A stretch of DNA of 64,000 nucleotides from Dokdonella_A sp014338185 (GTDB taxonomy: Bacteria > Pseudomonadota > Gammaproteobacteria > Xanthomonadales > Rhodanobacteraceae). Numbering within the stretch: the first letter of the stretch is position 1; each line of letters starts with the position of its first letter. The notes beneath the pieces are model-generated. The model searched no databases. It saw nothing but the letters and a program-made list of their open reading frames with translations, and had not been told where the DNA came from. Positions 42,958 to 52,590 of this stretch are shown piece by piece. A program made the position numbers and the translations under genes. The stretch lies in contig SZOS01000001.1 in assembly GCA_030263295.1 (NCBI GenBank), positions 62,001 through 126,000 on the forward strand, written 5' to 3'.

Positions 42958-44913
42958 TCAGCTGCGCAATTCGGCCAGGTCGCGGAAGCACTCCAGTGCC
43001 TGCGGGTTGGCCAGCGCATCGGTGTTCTTGACCGGCTTGCCGTGGATCGTGTCGCGCACCGCGATCTCGGTGATCTTGCCCGAGATCGTGCGCGGGATAT
43101 CGGCAACCTGCAGGACCTTGGCCGGGACGTGGCGCGGGGTGGTGTTGACGCGGATCTGGTGGCGGATGCGCTCGCGCAGCGCATCGTCGAGCACCACTCC
43201 CTCGCGTAGGCGCACGAACAGGATCACGCGTTCGTCCTCGCCCCAGTGCTGGCCCACCGCAACGGATTCGAGCACCTCGGGAATCTGTTCGACCTGACGG
43301 TAGATCTCGGCCGTGCCGATGCGCACGCCGCCGGGATTGAGCGTGGCGTCGGAGCGGCCGTAGATGATGATGCCATCGTGTTCCGTCAGCAGCGCGCGGT
43401 CGCCGTGGCACCACACGTTGGCCACCTTGGCGAAGTAGGCGTTGTGGTACTTGCTGCCGTCGGGGTCGTTCCAGAAGAACACCGGCATCGACGGGAACGG
43501 TGCGCCGCAGGACAGCTCGCCGGCCTGGTTGCGCACGGGCTTGCCATCCTCGTCGAGGATCTCGACCTTCATGCCCAGGCCCCGGCATTGCAGTTCGCCG
43601 CGATACACCGGCAGCACCGGGCTGCCCAGCGCGAAGCACGAGATGATGTCGGTGCCGCCCGAGATCGACGCGAGCAGCACGCGTTCCTTGATGTCGCGGT
43701 AGACATACTCGTAGCTCTCCGGTGCCAGCGGCGAGCCGGTGGACAGGATGGTCTTGAGCTGCAGCAGCTTGTGCGTCTCGCGCGGCTTGATGCCGGCCTT
43801 CTCGATCGCGCTGAGCCATTTGGCGCTGGTGCCGAACACGCTGATGCCGACTTCGTCGGCGATGTCCCACAGCGCATTGCCGTCCGGATGCGAGGGCGAG
43901 CCGTCGTAGACCACCAGCGTGGCGCCGACCGCGAGGCCCGACACGAACCAGTTCCACATCATCCAACCGCAGGTGGTGTAGTAGAACAGCTTGTCGTCGC
44001 GCTTGAGGTCGGTGTGCAGCACCAGTTCCTTGAGGTGCTGGATGAGCGTGCCGCCCACGCCGTGGACGATGCATTTGGGTATGCCGGTGGTGCCCGAGGA
44101 ATACATCACGTACAGCGGATGGTCGAACGGCACCGCGGTGAATTCGATCGCGTGGTCCTCTTCGCCCATGAACTCGGGCAGCGCCACGGCGCCGCGCAGG
44201 CCATCGAGCTTGGACGCTGCGCCGCCGTAGGGCACCACCACCAGCCGCTCGATGCCCGGCAGTTCGTCGAGCACGCCGCGGATCTTGTCCAGGCAGTCGA
44301 AGCGCTTGCCGCCGTAGCCGTACTGGTCGGCGGTGAACAGCACCTTTGGTGCGATCTGGCCGAAGCGATCGACCACGCCGCGGATGCCGAAGTCGGGCGA
44401 ACACGACGACCAGGTCGCGCCGAGCGAGGTGGTCGCGAGCATCGCGATGATCGTCTCGGGAATGTTGGGCATGAAGCCGGCGACGCGGTCACCCACGCCC
44501 ACGCCCTGTTGTCGGAGCGCGTGGGCCAGCCGGCCGACCTGCACGTGCAGCTGCGCGTAACTCAGCTCGCGCTTGTCGCCCCACTCGTTGCGGAACACGA
44601 TCGCGGTGCGATCGTCCTTGAAGCGCAGCAGGTTCTGCGCGAAGTTGAGCGTCACGTTGGGGAACCAGCGCGCGCCGGGCATCTTGTCGCGGTCGACCAG
44701 CACGGGCTGCAGGTCGCCATGTGCGCGAATGCCGCAGAATTCCCACAGCAACGACCAGAACCGCTCGGGCTCGCGTACCGAGAACTCGTACAGCGGGGCA
44801 AAGCGGCGGATGTCCTCGTTGCCGGTGTTCCCGCGTACGAAACGCATGAAACGGCTGATGTTGGCGCCTTCGATGCGGTCGGCGCTGGGTTCCCAGATCG
44901 GAGCTTGGTTCAT
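42958..44913 (-). CDS. Acetoacetyl-CoA synthetase
   Basis: 651 residues from the ATG at 44913. The ANL superfamily core motifs are YSSGTTGIPKCIVHGVGG, TTCGWMMWNWFVSGL, YGRSDATLNPGGVRIG and the Lys region RTISGKITEIAVRD. Length and the N-terminal MNQAPIWEP match acetoacetate-CoA ligase rather than acetyl-CoA synthetase. It activates acetoacetate for lipid or polyester metabolism. The gene is alone between the glycan cluster and hns. Confidence 0.92.
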   Translation of the reverse strand: MNQAPIWEPSADRIEGANISRFMRFVRGNTGNEDIRRFAPLYEFSVREPERFWSLLWEFCGIRAHGDLQPVLVDRDKMPGARWFPNVTLNFAQNLLRFKDDRTAIVFRNEWGDKRELSYAQLHVQVGRLAHALRQQGVGVGDRVAGFMPNIPETIIAMLATTSLGATWSSCSPDFGIRGVVDRFGQIAPKVLFTADQYGYGGKRFDCLDKIRGVLDELPGIERLVVVPYGGAASKLDGLRGAVALPEFMGEEDHAIEFTAVPFDHPLYVMYSSGTTGIPKCIVHGVGGTLIQHLKELVLHTDLKRDDKLFYYTTCGWMMWNWFVSGLAVGATLVVYDGSPSHPDGNALWDIADEVGISVFGTSAKWLSAIEKAGIKPRETHKLLQLKTILSTGSPLAPESYEYVYRDIKERVLLASISGGTDIISCFALGSPVLPVYRGELQCRGLGMKVEILDEDGKPVRNQAGELSCGAPFPSMPVFFWNDPDGSKYHNAYFAKVANVWCHGDRALLTEHDGIIIYGRSDATLNPGGVRIGTAEIYRQVEQIPEVLESVAVGQHWGEDERVILFVRLREGVVLDDALRERIRHQIRVNTTPRHVPAKVLQVADIPRTISGKITEIAVRDTIHGKPVKNTDALANPQALECFRDLAELRS

Positions 44914-44997
44914 GGCGGATCGTGTCGACGGAAGATGCGCCGGCACCGCTGCGCCAGCCCGCCGATTATCCCGCAGCGCGTGGTGACAGCGCCACAC

Positions 44998-45022
44998 GAA
45001 AACGCCGGCGCGGGGCCGGCGT
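44998..45022 (-). terminator. Rho-independent terminator of the H-NS-family gene
   Basis: Perfect 8-bp stem (45002-45009 and 45015-45022) around a five-base loop. On the minus strand it is followed by a short T-run (TTTT). It lies 30 bases past the hns-like stop. Confidence 0.75.
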
Positions 45023-45050
45023 GTTCGCGACTGTCGCTGGGCCTGGTCGC

Positions 45051-45374
45051 TCAGCCGATGAGGAAATCCTTTTCCTTCTTGCCTGCTGCGAGTGCGGCGG
45101 CAAACCAGCGCGGACGCTTGCCGCGGCCGGTCCAGGTCTCGCCCGTGGCCGGGTTGCGGAACTTCGGCTTGACCTTGCTGCGGGCCTTGCCACCGCGGCC
45201 GCCGCGGCCACCAAACACGTCGTCAAGGGCGACGCCTTCGGCCTTGACCAGCGCCTGGATCTTGTCGCGCAGCTTGGATACGCGCTCCTTGGCGAGTTCT
45301 GCCTGGCGCGCCTTGGCGCGCGCGATGAGATCGGAGAGCTGGTTGTGGTTGAGTGACTTCAGGTCAATGGCCAT
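45051..45374 (-). CDS. H-NS family nucleoid-associated protein
   Basis: 107 residues from the ATG at 45374. An N-terminal coiled-coil oligomerisation part (ARAKARQAELAKERVSKLRDKIQ) precedes the C-terminal H-NS DNA-binding domain (KPKFRNPATGETWTGRGKRPRWF). It binds AT-rich DNA and silences foreign genes. The glycan cluster at 34-43 kb would be a natural target. Confidence 0.9.
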   Translation of the reverse strand: MAIDLKSLNHNQLSDLIARAKARQAELAKERVSKLRDKIQALVKAEGVALDDVFGGRGGRGGKARSKVKPKFRNPATGETWTGRGKRPRWFAAALAAGKKEKDFLIG

Positions 45375-45627
45375 CGAAATGCCTCTAGTTGATTTTGGTT
45401 TGCCAATCCGGGCGGGAGGAATCCGCAATGCACCCAATCAACGCATTGCATCATGCAAACACCGCCGGAAATGACCGCGGGAGCCGCACGGGTTTGCGGA
45501 TACCACGACAATCGCCGGCACGCGGCACGGGCTGCGGAATTGTCCTTTGGGCGATTATATCCGGCAATTGGCCAAATCACACGATGCGCCGAAACGCGGG
45601 TGAATGACGCATTTACCGCACCTGCAC
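45375..45627 (-). promoter_or_regulatory. hns leader with -10 box and inverted repeats
   Basis: On the minus strand a TATAAT lies at 45554-45559 with a weak -35 (GTGTGA) at 45577-45582, giving a leader of about 170 bases. The leader has GCAATGC (45425-45431) mirrored by GCATTGC (45443-45449), and TTGCA/TGCAA arms (45446-45450, 45454-45458). This is AT-richer than the rest of the window, so autoregulation by H-NS is plausible. Confidence 0.45.
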
Positions 45628-47325
45628 TCAGCAAATGCGTTGCAGCAAGGCTTCGCGCGCCAAGGCGAGGCTTTCTGGCTCGCCGCGCCGGCGATATTCG
45701 AACGTGCCGGCCGCCAGTCCGCGCTCGCTCACCACGATGCGATGCGGAATGCCGATCAGTTCGATGTCGGCGAACATCGGTCCCGGGCGCAGTCCGCGGT
45801 CGTCGAGCAGCACGTCGATGCCGCGGCCGACCAGTTCGGCGTACAGCTGTTCCGATTCCTCGCGCACCTGCGCATTCTGGGTGGCGTTGATCGGGCAGAT
45901 CACCGCGCGCCAGGGCGCCATCGGCTCGGGCCAGATGATGCCGGCGGCATCATGGTTCTGCTCGATCGCGGCAGCCACGATGCGGCTCACGCCGATGCCG
46001 TAGCAGCCCATCTGCATCACCTGCGCCTTGCCGCTGTCGTCGAGCACGCTCGCGCCGAGCGCGGCGGCATATTTGTCACCTAGCTGGAAAACGTGGCCCA
46101 CCTCGATTCCGCGCGCGATCCGCAGCGCGCCCTGGCCGTCGGGCGAGGCATCACCCTCGACCACGTTGCGGATGTCGGCCACGCGCGTGATGCGCGCGTC
46201 GCGCTCCCAGTTGGCGCCACGATAGTGGCTGCCGTCGGCATTGCCGCCGCAGACGAAATCCGCCAGCACCGCGGCATCGCGGTCGACGATCACCGGGATC
46301 GACTCCGGCAACGCCACCGGGCCGATGAAACCGGGTTTGGTGCCGGTCGCGGCAATGATCTGCGCCTCGTCGGCCAGCACCAGTTCGCCCGGCAGTTCCG
46401 CCAGCTTGGCCGCCTTGGTCTCGTTGATGTCGTGGTCACCGCGCACGCACAGCGCCACGAGGCCGTCGCGGCCACGCACGACCAGGATCTTGACGCATTG
46501 CCGCGGTGACACCGCAAGGAATGCGCTCACTTCCTCGATCGTCTTCTGAGTAGGCGTGGCGACGCGCTCGAGCGCCTGGCCGGGCGCGGCGCGTGTGGTC
46601 GCGGGCGCGAGCGCCTGCGCCATCTCGATGTTGGCGGCGTAGTCCGAGCCGGTCGAGAACGCGATCGCATCCTCGCCCGAGTCGGCCAGCACCTGGAACT
46701 CGTGGCTGGCATTGCCGCCGATGGCGCCGGTGTCGGCCTGCACTGCGCGGAAGCGCAGGCCCAGCCGCGTGAAGATGCGGCCGTAGGTGTCGTACATGTT
46801 GCGGTATTCCTCGGCCAGGGATTCCGCGGTGAGGTGGAACGAATAGGCGTCCTTCATGAGGAACTCGCGCGCGCGCATCACGCCAAAGCGCGGCCGGATC
46901 TCGTCGCGGAACTTGGTCTGGATCTGGTAGAAATTGACCGGCAACTGCTTGTAGCTGCGCAGTTCGTGGCGCGCGTAATCGGTGATCACTTCCTCGTGCG
47001 TGGGTCCATAGCAGTAATCGGCGTCCTTGCGGTCCTTGAGCTTGAGCAACTGCCCGCCGAATTTCTGCCAGCGGCCGGTTTCCTCCCACAGCTCGCGCGG
47101 CTGCACCGAGGGCATGAGCAATTCGAGCGCGCCGGCGCGGTTCATTTCCTCGCGCACCACCTGCTCGACCTTGGCCAGCACGCGCAGTCCGAGCGGCGAC
47201 CAGGTGTAGATGCCGGCGGCGAGCTTGCGGATCATGCCGGTGCGCAGCATGAGCCGGTGGCTGGCGATTTCGGCGTCGGCCGGGACTTCCTTGACGGTCG
47301 CGAGATGGAAACGGGACAGGCGCAT
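45628..47325 (-). CDS. proS: Prolyl-tRNA synthetase
   Basis: 565 residues, the bacterial type with the YbaK-like editing domain inserted in the class II catalytic core (about 225-405). Motif 2 (RDEIRPRFGVMRAREFLMKDAYSFH) and motif 3 (GCYGIGVSRI) are intact. It charges tRNA-Pro and clears mischarged Ala-tRNA-Pro. The gene stands alone on the minus strand. Confidence 0.98.
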   Translation of the reverse strand: MRLSRFHLATVKEVPADAEIASHRLMLRTGMIRKLAAGIYTWSPLGLRVLAKVEQVVREEMNRAGALELLMPSVQPRELWEETGRWQKFGGQLLKLKDRKDADYCYGPTHEEVITDYARHELRSYKQLPVNFYQIQTKFRDEIRPRFGVMRAREFLMKDAYSFHLTAESLAEEYRNMYDTYGRIFTRLGLRFRAVQADTGAIGGNASHEFQVLADSGEDAIAFSTGSDYAANIEMAQALAPATTRAAPGQALERVATPTQKTIEEVSAFLAVSPRQCVKILVVRGRDGLVALCVRGDHDINETKAAKLAELPGELVLADEAQIIAATGTKPGFIGPVALPESIPVIVDRDAAVLADFVCGGNADGSHYRGANWERDARITRVADIRNVVEGDASPDGQGALRIARGIEVGHVFQLGDKYAAALGASVLDDSGKAQVMQMGCYGIGVSRIVAAAIEQNHDAAGIIWPEPMAPWRAVICPINATQNAQVREESEQLYAELVGRGIDVLLDDRGLRPGPMFADIELIGIPHRIVVSERGLAAGTFEYRRRGEPESLALAREALLQRIC

Positions 47326-47416
47326 GGGCGGTTACCGCAGCAACGGAACCGGCGATTTTAGCAGCCTTGGCCACGCGCCATCGCGTGCGTGTGCGCGACC
47401 CCCTGAGTCAGCCCGA

Positions 47417-47445
47417 CATGGCGCCACGCACGCGGTGGCGCCATG
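47417..47445 (-). terminator. 11-bp hairpin downstream of the DUF4124 gene, no U-tract
   Basis: Arms 47417-47427 and 47435-47445 are perfectly complementary around seven bases. It lies about 70 bases past the DUF4124 stop and before proS. No T-run follows. Confidence 0.45.
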
Positions 47446-47517
47446 CATGCACTGCCGCACCGTCCGCGCGCAGTGGCGCGGGGTGCCCATGCGTGGTGGG
47501 CAGCGAAGGATGGGGCG

Positions 47518-47937
47518 TCAGGGCTGCGTGCAGAACAGCTTGATCTGCTGGTTGGCCTTGTCGAGCTGGCCCTGGCGATGCTTGGCGGCGTCCAGATCCA
47601 GCGGATAACCCTCGGCATCGACCGGCAGCTTGTTCGCCTCGATCGTGGCCAGATTCTGCTTGGCGATGCTGCAATTGCGCTTGATGTCCTCGGCCGAATA
47701 ACCGGCTGCCGCAGCCATGGCCGGACCGCCCGCCTTGTCCTTGTCGGCCTCCTCGTCCTCGGCCGGCGTCGCGGTGGTCACGCCGCCGCGCACGTGCAAG
47801 CGTTCGGCCTTGACCGACTTGGGCGGCGGCGAATCGGAGAAATGCTTGACGCCATTGGCGTCGGTCCAGGAGTACATCTCGCCGGCGAACGCAGGCGCGG
47901 CGAGCAGCAACAACAGGGCGGTGCAGATGGCTTTCAT
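47518..47937 (-). CDS. DUF4124 secreted protein
   Basis: 139 residues with a signal peptide (MKAICTALLLLLAAPAFAG). The DUF4124 domain follows at once: MYSWTDANGVKHFSDSPPP (about 21-39). The tail is charged and helical with two Cys. Function unknown; periplasmic. It is divergent from pssA, with 148 bases between. Confidence 0.88.
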   Translation of the reverse strand: MKAICTALLLLLAAPAFAGEMYSWTDANGVKHFSDSPPPKSVKAERLHVRGGVTTATPAEDEEADKDKAGGPAMAAAAGYSAEDIKRNCSIAKQNLATIEANKLPVDAEGYPLDLDAAKHRQGQLDKANQQIKLFCTQP

Positions 47938-48085
47938 GGTCGGGTCTTGGGTTCGGCCGGATGTTCAGGGCGTCATCGGTGCGCACTGCATAGCACTGTT
48001 GCGCCCGCCAGACAAGGATGGGGGCCGGATTTTGCCGATCAGGGTACACTCCGCGCCTGATTCGACCCCGGGGCCGGAACCGACG

Positions 48086-48886
48086 ATGGAAGCGCCAACC
48101 GCCGCCGTGCGCAAGCGCCCGCGCGGCATCTACCTGTTGCCCAACCTGTTCACCACGGCGGCATTGTTCGCGGGCTTCTACGCGATCGTGGCCAGCATCG
48201 GCGGGCGCTACGTGGACGCCGCGATCGCGGTGTTCGTGGCCGCGATCCTCGACGGCCTCGACGGGCGCGTGGCGCGCCTGACCGGCACCCAGAGCGATTT
48301 CGGCGTGCAGTACGACTCGCTGTCGGACCTGGTCAGCTTCGGACTCGCGCCCTCGCTCGTGCTCTACAACTGGTCACTGACCCACCTGCAGGCCTATGGC
48401 CCGGGCTGGGGCAAGGTCGGCTGGTCGGCCGCGTTCATCTACGCGGCCTGCGCGGCGCTGCGCCTGGCGCGCTTCAACACCCAGGTCGGGGTGGCCGACA
48501 AGCGTTACTTCCAGGGCCTGGCCAGCCCGGCCGCGGCCGGGCTGTGCATGTCCTTCGTATGGGCGATCGAGAACGGCAACCTGTACGGGCTGTCGGTCAA
48601 CGAGATGGACTTCGTGAGCCCGATCGTGGCGGTGCTGGCCGGCCTGCTCATGGTCAGCCGCATCCGCTACTACAGCTTCAAGGCCTGGCCACTGTCCGAT
48701 CGCGTGCCGTTCATCGCGATTCCGCTGGCGATGCTGATCCTCGTGGCGCTGGCGATCGATACCGCGCGCGTGCTGTTCGTGATCACGAGCCTGTACCTGC
48801 TGTCGGGACCGGTGATGACGTTGTGGGGCCTGCGCCGCAAGCGCAGCGAGCGGGCCCAGCGCGGTACCGGCAAAGGCCTGTCATGA
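48086..48886 (+). CDS. pssA: CDP-diacylglycerol-serine O-phosphatidyltransferase
   Basis: 266 residues with about eight membrane helices. The CDP-alcohol phosphatidyltransferase motif is DGLDGRVARLTGTQSDFGVQYDSLSDLVSFG, containing the D-G-x2-A-R-x8-G-x3-D-x3-D core. It makes phosphatidylserine, precursor of phosphatidylethanolamine. The start at 48086 gives MEAPTAAVRKRPRG. Its TGA overlaps the ATG of the phosphatase gene by four bases, tying phospholipid synthesis to the lipid-transport operon. Confidence 0.95.
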   Translation: MEAPTAAVRKRPRGIYLLPNLFTTAALFAGFYAIVASIGGRYVDAAIAVFVAAILDGLDGRVARLTGTQSDFGVQYDSLSDLVSFGLAPSLVLYNWSLTHLQAYGPGWGKVGWSAAFIYAACAALRLARFNTQVGVADKRYFQGLASPAAAGLCMSFVWAIENGNLYGLSVNEMDFVSPIVAVLAGLLMVSRIRYYSFKAWPLSDRVPFIAIPLAMLILVALAIDTARVLFVITSLYLLSGPVMTLWGLRRKRSERAQRGTGKGLS

Positions 48887-50601
48887 ACTCGCCGCAGCCG
48901 GAGCGCATCGCCACGGCTGTGGTTGAGCCGCGGCGGCGCGATACCGGCGCGCTGGTGTTCCTGGCCGACCTGTCGCGCTCGCTGGCCGTTTCGCTCGACC
49001 TCCGGCAGACCCTGACCCAGGCGATCACCCGCGTGCGCGACTTCCTCGAAGTCGAAGGCATCGCGCTGTTCCTGCTCGATCCCGCCAGCCAGGTGCTCGA
49101 ATGCCAGGTCAGCGCGGGGCCGATCGACGTCACCGGTATGCGTCTGGCGGTGGGGCAGGGCATCGTCGGCCAGGCGCTGGCGCAGGACGCGACGCAGATC
49201 GTGGCCGACGCCGGCAGCGATGCGCGCGTGTGGCGTGGCTCGGATGAAGCCAGCGGCTTCGTCACGCGCAGCCTCGTGTGCGCGCCGCTGCGCACCGCGG
49301 CCGGACCGATCGGCGTGATCGAGATCGTCAACCGCCGCGACGGCGCGCCCTTCACCGCGGCCGATGCCGAACTGCTGGAGCTGGTGGCCGCGCCGGCCGC
49401 CTTGGCGATCAACAACGCGCGCATGGCCGGCGAACTGCTCGAACAGCAGCGACTCAAGCGCGAACTGGACCTCGCGCGACACCTGCAGAAGTCGCTGCTG
49501 CCACGCCGTCGCCGCGACGGCTTCCCGGTACTGGGCGTGAACCGCCCCGCGCACGAGATGTCGGGCGACTTCTACGACTATTTCGAATTGACCGACGGTT
49601 CGATCGGCTTCCTGATCGGCGACATTTCCGGCAAGGGCCTGGATGCGGCGCTGCTCATGATGCGCGCGGCAAGCCTGTTGCGCTGGATCGGCAAGGAACG
49701 CCTCGCCCCGGCGGCGTGGCTGGCACGTGCCAACGAGGAGCTGTGCGACTCGGCGCGCGAGGGGCGATTCGTGTGCGCGGTGGTCGGCTACTGCGACCGC
49801 GCCGCGCGCCACGTGCGCTTCGCCAGCGCGGGCTTCCCGCCCGTGCTCGTGCACAGCGGCGGCCAGTACCGCCAGTACCTGGCCGACGGCCCGCCGCTGG
49901 GCATCGTGCGCGAGGCGCAGTTCACCGAGCATGCGCTCGCGCTCGACGGCGGCACGCTGTACGCATTCTCCGACGGCGCCACCGACGTGCGCGGCAGCGA
50001 CGGCAAGCCGATCGGCATGGCCGGGCTGCTCGCGCTGATCCAGCGCCACGCGCAGGCCACGCCCAAGGCGCGCCTGCGCAGCCTGCTCGGCGAACTGCGC
50101 CGGCTGCACCTGGTCGACGACACCACCTTCCTGCTCATCGAGGCGGCGCAGGTCGAGCGGCCGCAACTGCTGTTCAGTGACCGGATGCCCGCGCGTGCCG
50201 ATGCGATGCGCGGCCTGCGCACGCAGCTGCGCGCGGCGTTCGACCGCGAGGCACTGGAGCCGCGCCTGCGCGACGAACTGGTGCTCGCGGTCGACGAGGC
50301 CTGCACCAACGTGATCCGCCACGGCTACGGTCCCGCCTGCGAGGGGCCGCTCGAAGTGCGCGCCACGCGCTGCGCGGCCATGCTCACGCTGGAGATCATC
50401 GACGAGGCGCCCGCGATCGATCCGGCCACGTTCAAGCCCGGTACGCTGGGCGAGTGCCGCTGCGGCGGGCTCGGAATCGCGCTGATCGACCGGATCATGG
50501 ACGATTGGCATATCGAGCCGGCCGAGACCGGTCGCGGCAACCGCCTGGTGCTGCGCAAGCACATCGAGGCCTGGGCCAGCGAGGAGGCGGAGGAATCATG
50601 A
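48883..50601 (+). CDS. GAF - SpoIIE-type PP2C phosphatase - HATPase (RsbW-like) regulator
   Basis: 572 residues. The GAF domain (about 25-180) could sense a small ligand. A PP2C/SpoIIE domain (about 200-425) has MSGDFYDYFE, IGDISGKGLDAALLM, FSDGATD and DDTTFLL, the metal-binding Asp set. A C-terminal RsbW-like ATPase domain (about 435-560) has DEACTNVIRHGY and GGLGIALIDRIMD. One protein thus carries both the phosphatase and the kinase of a partner-switching cycle, with the likely target STAS protein encoded next. Overlaps both neighbours by ATGA. Confidence 0.92.
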   Translation: MNSPQPERIATAVVEPRRRDTGALVFLADLSRSLAVSLDLRQTLTQAITRVRDFLEVEGIALFLLDPASQVLECQVSAGPIDVTGMRLAVGQGIVGQALAQDATQIVADAGSDARVWRGSDEASGFVTRSLVCAPLRTAAGPIGVIEIVNRRDGAPFTAADAELLELVAAPAALAINNARMAGELLEQQRLKRELDLARHLQKSLLPRRRRDGFPVLGVNRPAHEMSGDFYDYFELTDGSIGFLIGDISGKGLDAALLMMRAASLLRWIGKERLAPAAWLARANEELCDSAREGRFVCAVVGYCDRAARHVRFASAGFPPVLVHSGGQYRQYLADGPPLGIVREAQFTEHALALDGGTLYAFSDGATDVRGSDGKPIGMAGLLALIQRHAQATPKARLRSLLGELRRLHLVDDTTFLLIEAAQVERPQLLFSDRMPARADAMRGLRTQLRAAFDREALEPRLRDELVLAVDEACTNVIRHGYGPACEGPLEVRATRCAAMLTLEIIDEAPAIDPATFKPGTLGECRCGGLGIALIDRIMDDWHIEPAETGRGNRLVLRKHIEAWASEEAEES

Positions 50602-50942
50602 GCGCGAACGCCAACGCGGTGACCCGGCAGCGCGTGGACGGCGCCACCATCGTGTGCCTGCAGGGCGAAGTCGACCTGTCGTGGTCGCAACAGGTGCGCC
50701 GCGCGGTGCTCGATGCGTTTGCCGACGGCGTCCCGGTGGGCGTGGACCTGGCCGGGGTCGGCTACATCGACTCCTCGGGCATCGCCGCGCTGGTCGAGGG
50801 CCTGCAGCTGGGCCGCGCGCGCGGGCAGCGCTTCGCGCTGGTGGCGCCGAGCGATGCGGTGCGCGCGGTGCTGGAGCTGGCGCGGCTGGACCGCGTGTTC
50901 ACGATCGTCGACAGCGCCGCCGCGGTCGGGGCCGCCACGTGA
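50598..50942 (+). CDS. STAS-domain protein (anti-sigma antagonist / MlaB-like)
   Basis: 114 residues with the STAS fold. VGYIDSSGIAALVEGL carries Asp58-Ser59-Ser60-Gly61; the second Ser is the usual phosphorylation site in SpoIIAA/RsbV. Its position between a phosphatase/kinase and an MlaE-like permease suggests it plays the part of MlaB, which is required for MlaFE assembly, but under phosphorylation control. It overlaps the phosphatase gene (ATGA) and the permease (GTGA). Confidence 0.92.
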   Translation: MSANANAVTRQRVDGATIVCLQGEVDLSWSQQVRRAVLDAFADGVPVGVDLAGVGYIDSSGIAALVEGLQLGRARGQRFALVAPSDAVRAVLELARLDRVFTIVDSAAAVGAAT

Positions 50943-51736
50943 ACGCGCTCGCGCGGCCGCTGCATGCACTCGGCCGTACCACGCTCGGCGCGGTGGCGGG
51001 CGTGGGCTACGCCGCGATGCTGCTGCTGGAGTCGCTGTACTACCTCGTGGCCGGGCGCCGTGTCGGCCAGCGCGTGCGGCTGGCCGCGATCGCGCAGCAG
51101 ATGCGCGAGATCGGCGTCGACGCTCTGCCGATCGTGGCGCTGCTCGGCTTCACGGTCGGGCTCATGCTCGGCATCCAGTTCATCGCCTCGCTGGCCGAGT
51201 TCGGCGCGCAGTCGCAGGTGGTGGTGGCGGTGGCCAAGTCGGTCACGCGCGAGTTCGGCGCGCTCATCACCGCGATCCTCGTCGCCGGGCGCTCGGGTTC
51301 GGCGCTGGCCGCGCGCATCGGTTCGATGAGCGTGTCGCAGGAGGTGGACGCGCTGGCGGTGATCGGCATCGAGCCGGTGCGCTACCTCGTCGCGCCCGCG
51401 CTGGTGGCGATGCTGGTGATGCTGCCGGTGCTCACGATCTTCGCCAACGCGGTCGCCATCGTCGGCGCGGCGCTGTACAGCGCGCCCGCGCTCAACGTGA
51501 CGCCCAGCGCCTACCTGCTGCAGACCTTGTCGCTGCTGTCGCCCGGGGACGTGTGGCAGGGCCTGTCCAAGAGCGTGGTGTTCGCGGTGCTGATCACGCT
51601 GATCGGGGTGAGCACGGGCTTCTCGGTGAGCGGCGGCGCCGAGGGCGTGGGCCGCGCCACCACGCGCGCGGTGGTGCTGTCGATCTGCTGGATCATCGTG
51701 GTCGACATGGTGTTTTCCTGGTTCATCAACCGCTGA
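50939..51736 (+). CDS. mlaE: MlaE-family ABC transporter permease
   Basis: 265 residues starting with GTG at 50939, overlapping the STAS stop. Five to six helices; the MlaE signature region LLGFTVGLMLGIQFIASL, VTREFGALITAILVAGRSGSALAARIGSM and QEVDALAVIGIEPVRYLVAP is intact. It is the membrane part of an MCE-type phospholipid transporter between inner and outer membrane. Confidence 0.93.
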   Translation: MNALARPLHALGRTTLGAVAGVGYAAMLLLESLYYLVAGRRVGQRVRLAAIAQQMREIGVDALPIVALLGFTVGLMLGIQFIASLAEFGAQSQVVVAVAKSVTREFGALITAILVAGRSGSALAARIGSMSVSQEVDALAVIGIEPVRYLVAPALVAMLVMLPVLTIFANAVAIVGAALYSAPALNVTPSAYLLQTLSLLSPGDVWQGLSKSVVFAVLITLIGVSTGFSVSGGAEGVGRATTRAVVLSICWIIVVDMVFSWFINR

Positions 51737-51737
51737 C

Positions 51738-52538
51738 ATGGACGCGCCCGCGCCACTGATCGAAGTCACGCGTCTGGACGCCTGGTATGGCCGTCGGCAG
51801 GTGCTGTTCGGCGTCGATTTCACGGTGCGCCCGGGCGAGATCCGCGTGATCATGGGCGGCTCGGGCTCGGGCAAGTCGACCCTGCTGCGCCACCTGCTCG
51901 GGCTGCAGCGCCCGGCCGCGGGCAGCGTGCGCCTGTTCGGGGTGGACCTGGGGCGCGCCAGCGAACGCGAACTGCTCGGCGTGCGCCGGCGCATCGGCGT
52001 GTCGTTCCAGGGCGGCGCGCTGCTGACCTCGCTCAGCGTCGGCGACAATGTCGCTCTGCCGCTGCGCGAGCACACCGACCTGGACGAGGCGACGATCCGC
52101 ATCATGAGCCGGCTCAAGCTCGAGGTGGTCAACCTCGGCGGCTTCCAGGACCTCATGCCGAGCCAGCTCTCGGGCGGCATGGTCAAGCGTGCGGCGCTCG
52201 CGCGCGCGCTGGTGATGGACCCGCGCCTGCTGTTCTTCGACGAGCCTTCGGCCGGCCTCGATCCGGTGGTGTCGGCCGAACTGGACGAACTCATCCTGCG
52301 CCTGCGCGACGCGCTGCGCATGACCATCGTGGTGGTCACCCACGAACTCGAAAGCGCGTTCAAGATCGCCGACACCATCACCGTGCTCGACCAGGGTCGC
52401 GTGCTGCTCACCGACAGCGTGGCGGCGGTGCGCGCGGCCGACAACGAGCGCATCCAGGACCTGCTCAACCGCCGTCCGCGCGAGGTGCCGGTCGATGCCG
52501 AGGCCTACCTGCGGCGCCTCACCGAGGAACGCGCATGA
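51738..52538 (+). CDS. mlaF: MlaF-like ABC transporter ATPase
   Basis: 266 residues. Walker A GGSGSGKST (about 41-49), signature LSGGM, Walker B LLFFDEP and the switch His in VVVTHELES. It begins one base after the MlaE stop and would power lipid movement with MlaE and MlaD. Confidence 0.94.
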   Translation: MDAPAPLIEVTRLDAWYGRRQVLFGVDFTVRPGEIRVIMGGSGSGKSTLLRHLLGLQRPAAGSVRLFGVDLGRASERELLGVRRRIGVSFQGGALLTSLSVGDNVALPLREHTDLDEATIRIMSRLKLEVVNLGGFQDLMPSQLSGGMVKRAALARALVMDPRLLFFDEPSAGLDPVVSAELDELILRLRDALRMTIVVVTHELESAFKIADTITVLDQGRVLLTDSVAAVRAADNERIQDLLNRRPREVPVDAEAYLRRLTEERA

Positions 52539-52590
52539 GTCTTGCTAGAGTGTGTGGCCGGGCCTGGCGGGCCGGCACAGGGGAGGCAGC

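Noticed and set aside
48670..50562. 630-codon frame antisense to the GAF-PP2C-HATPase gene
   Set aside because: Shadow frame; no motifs, and the sense protein is complete.
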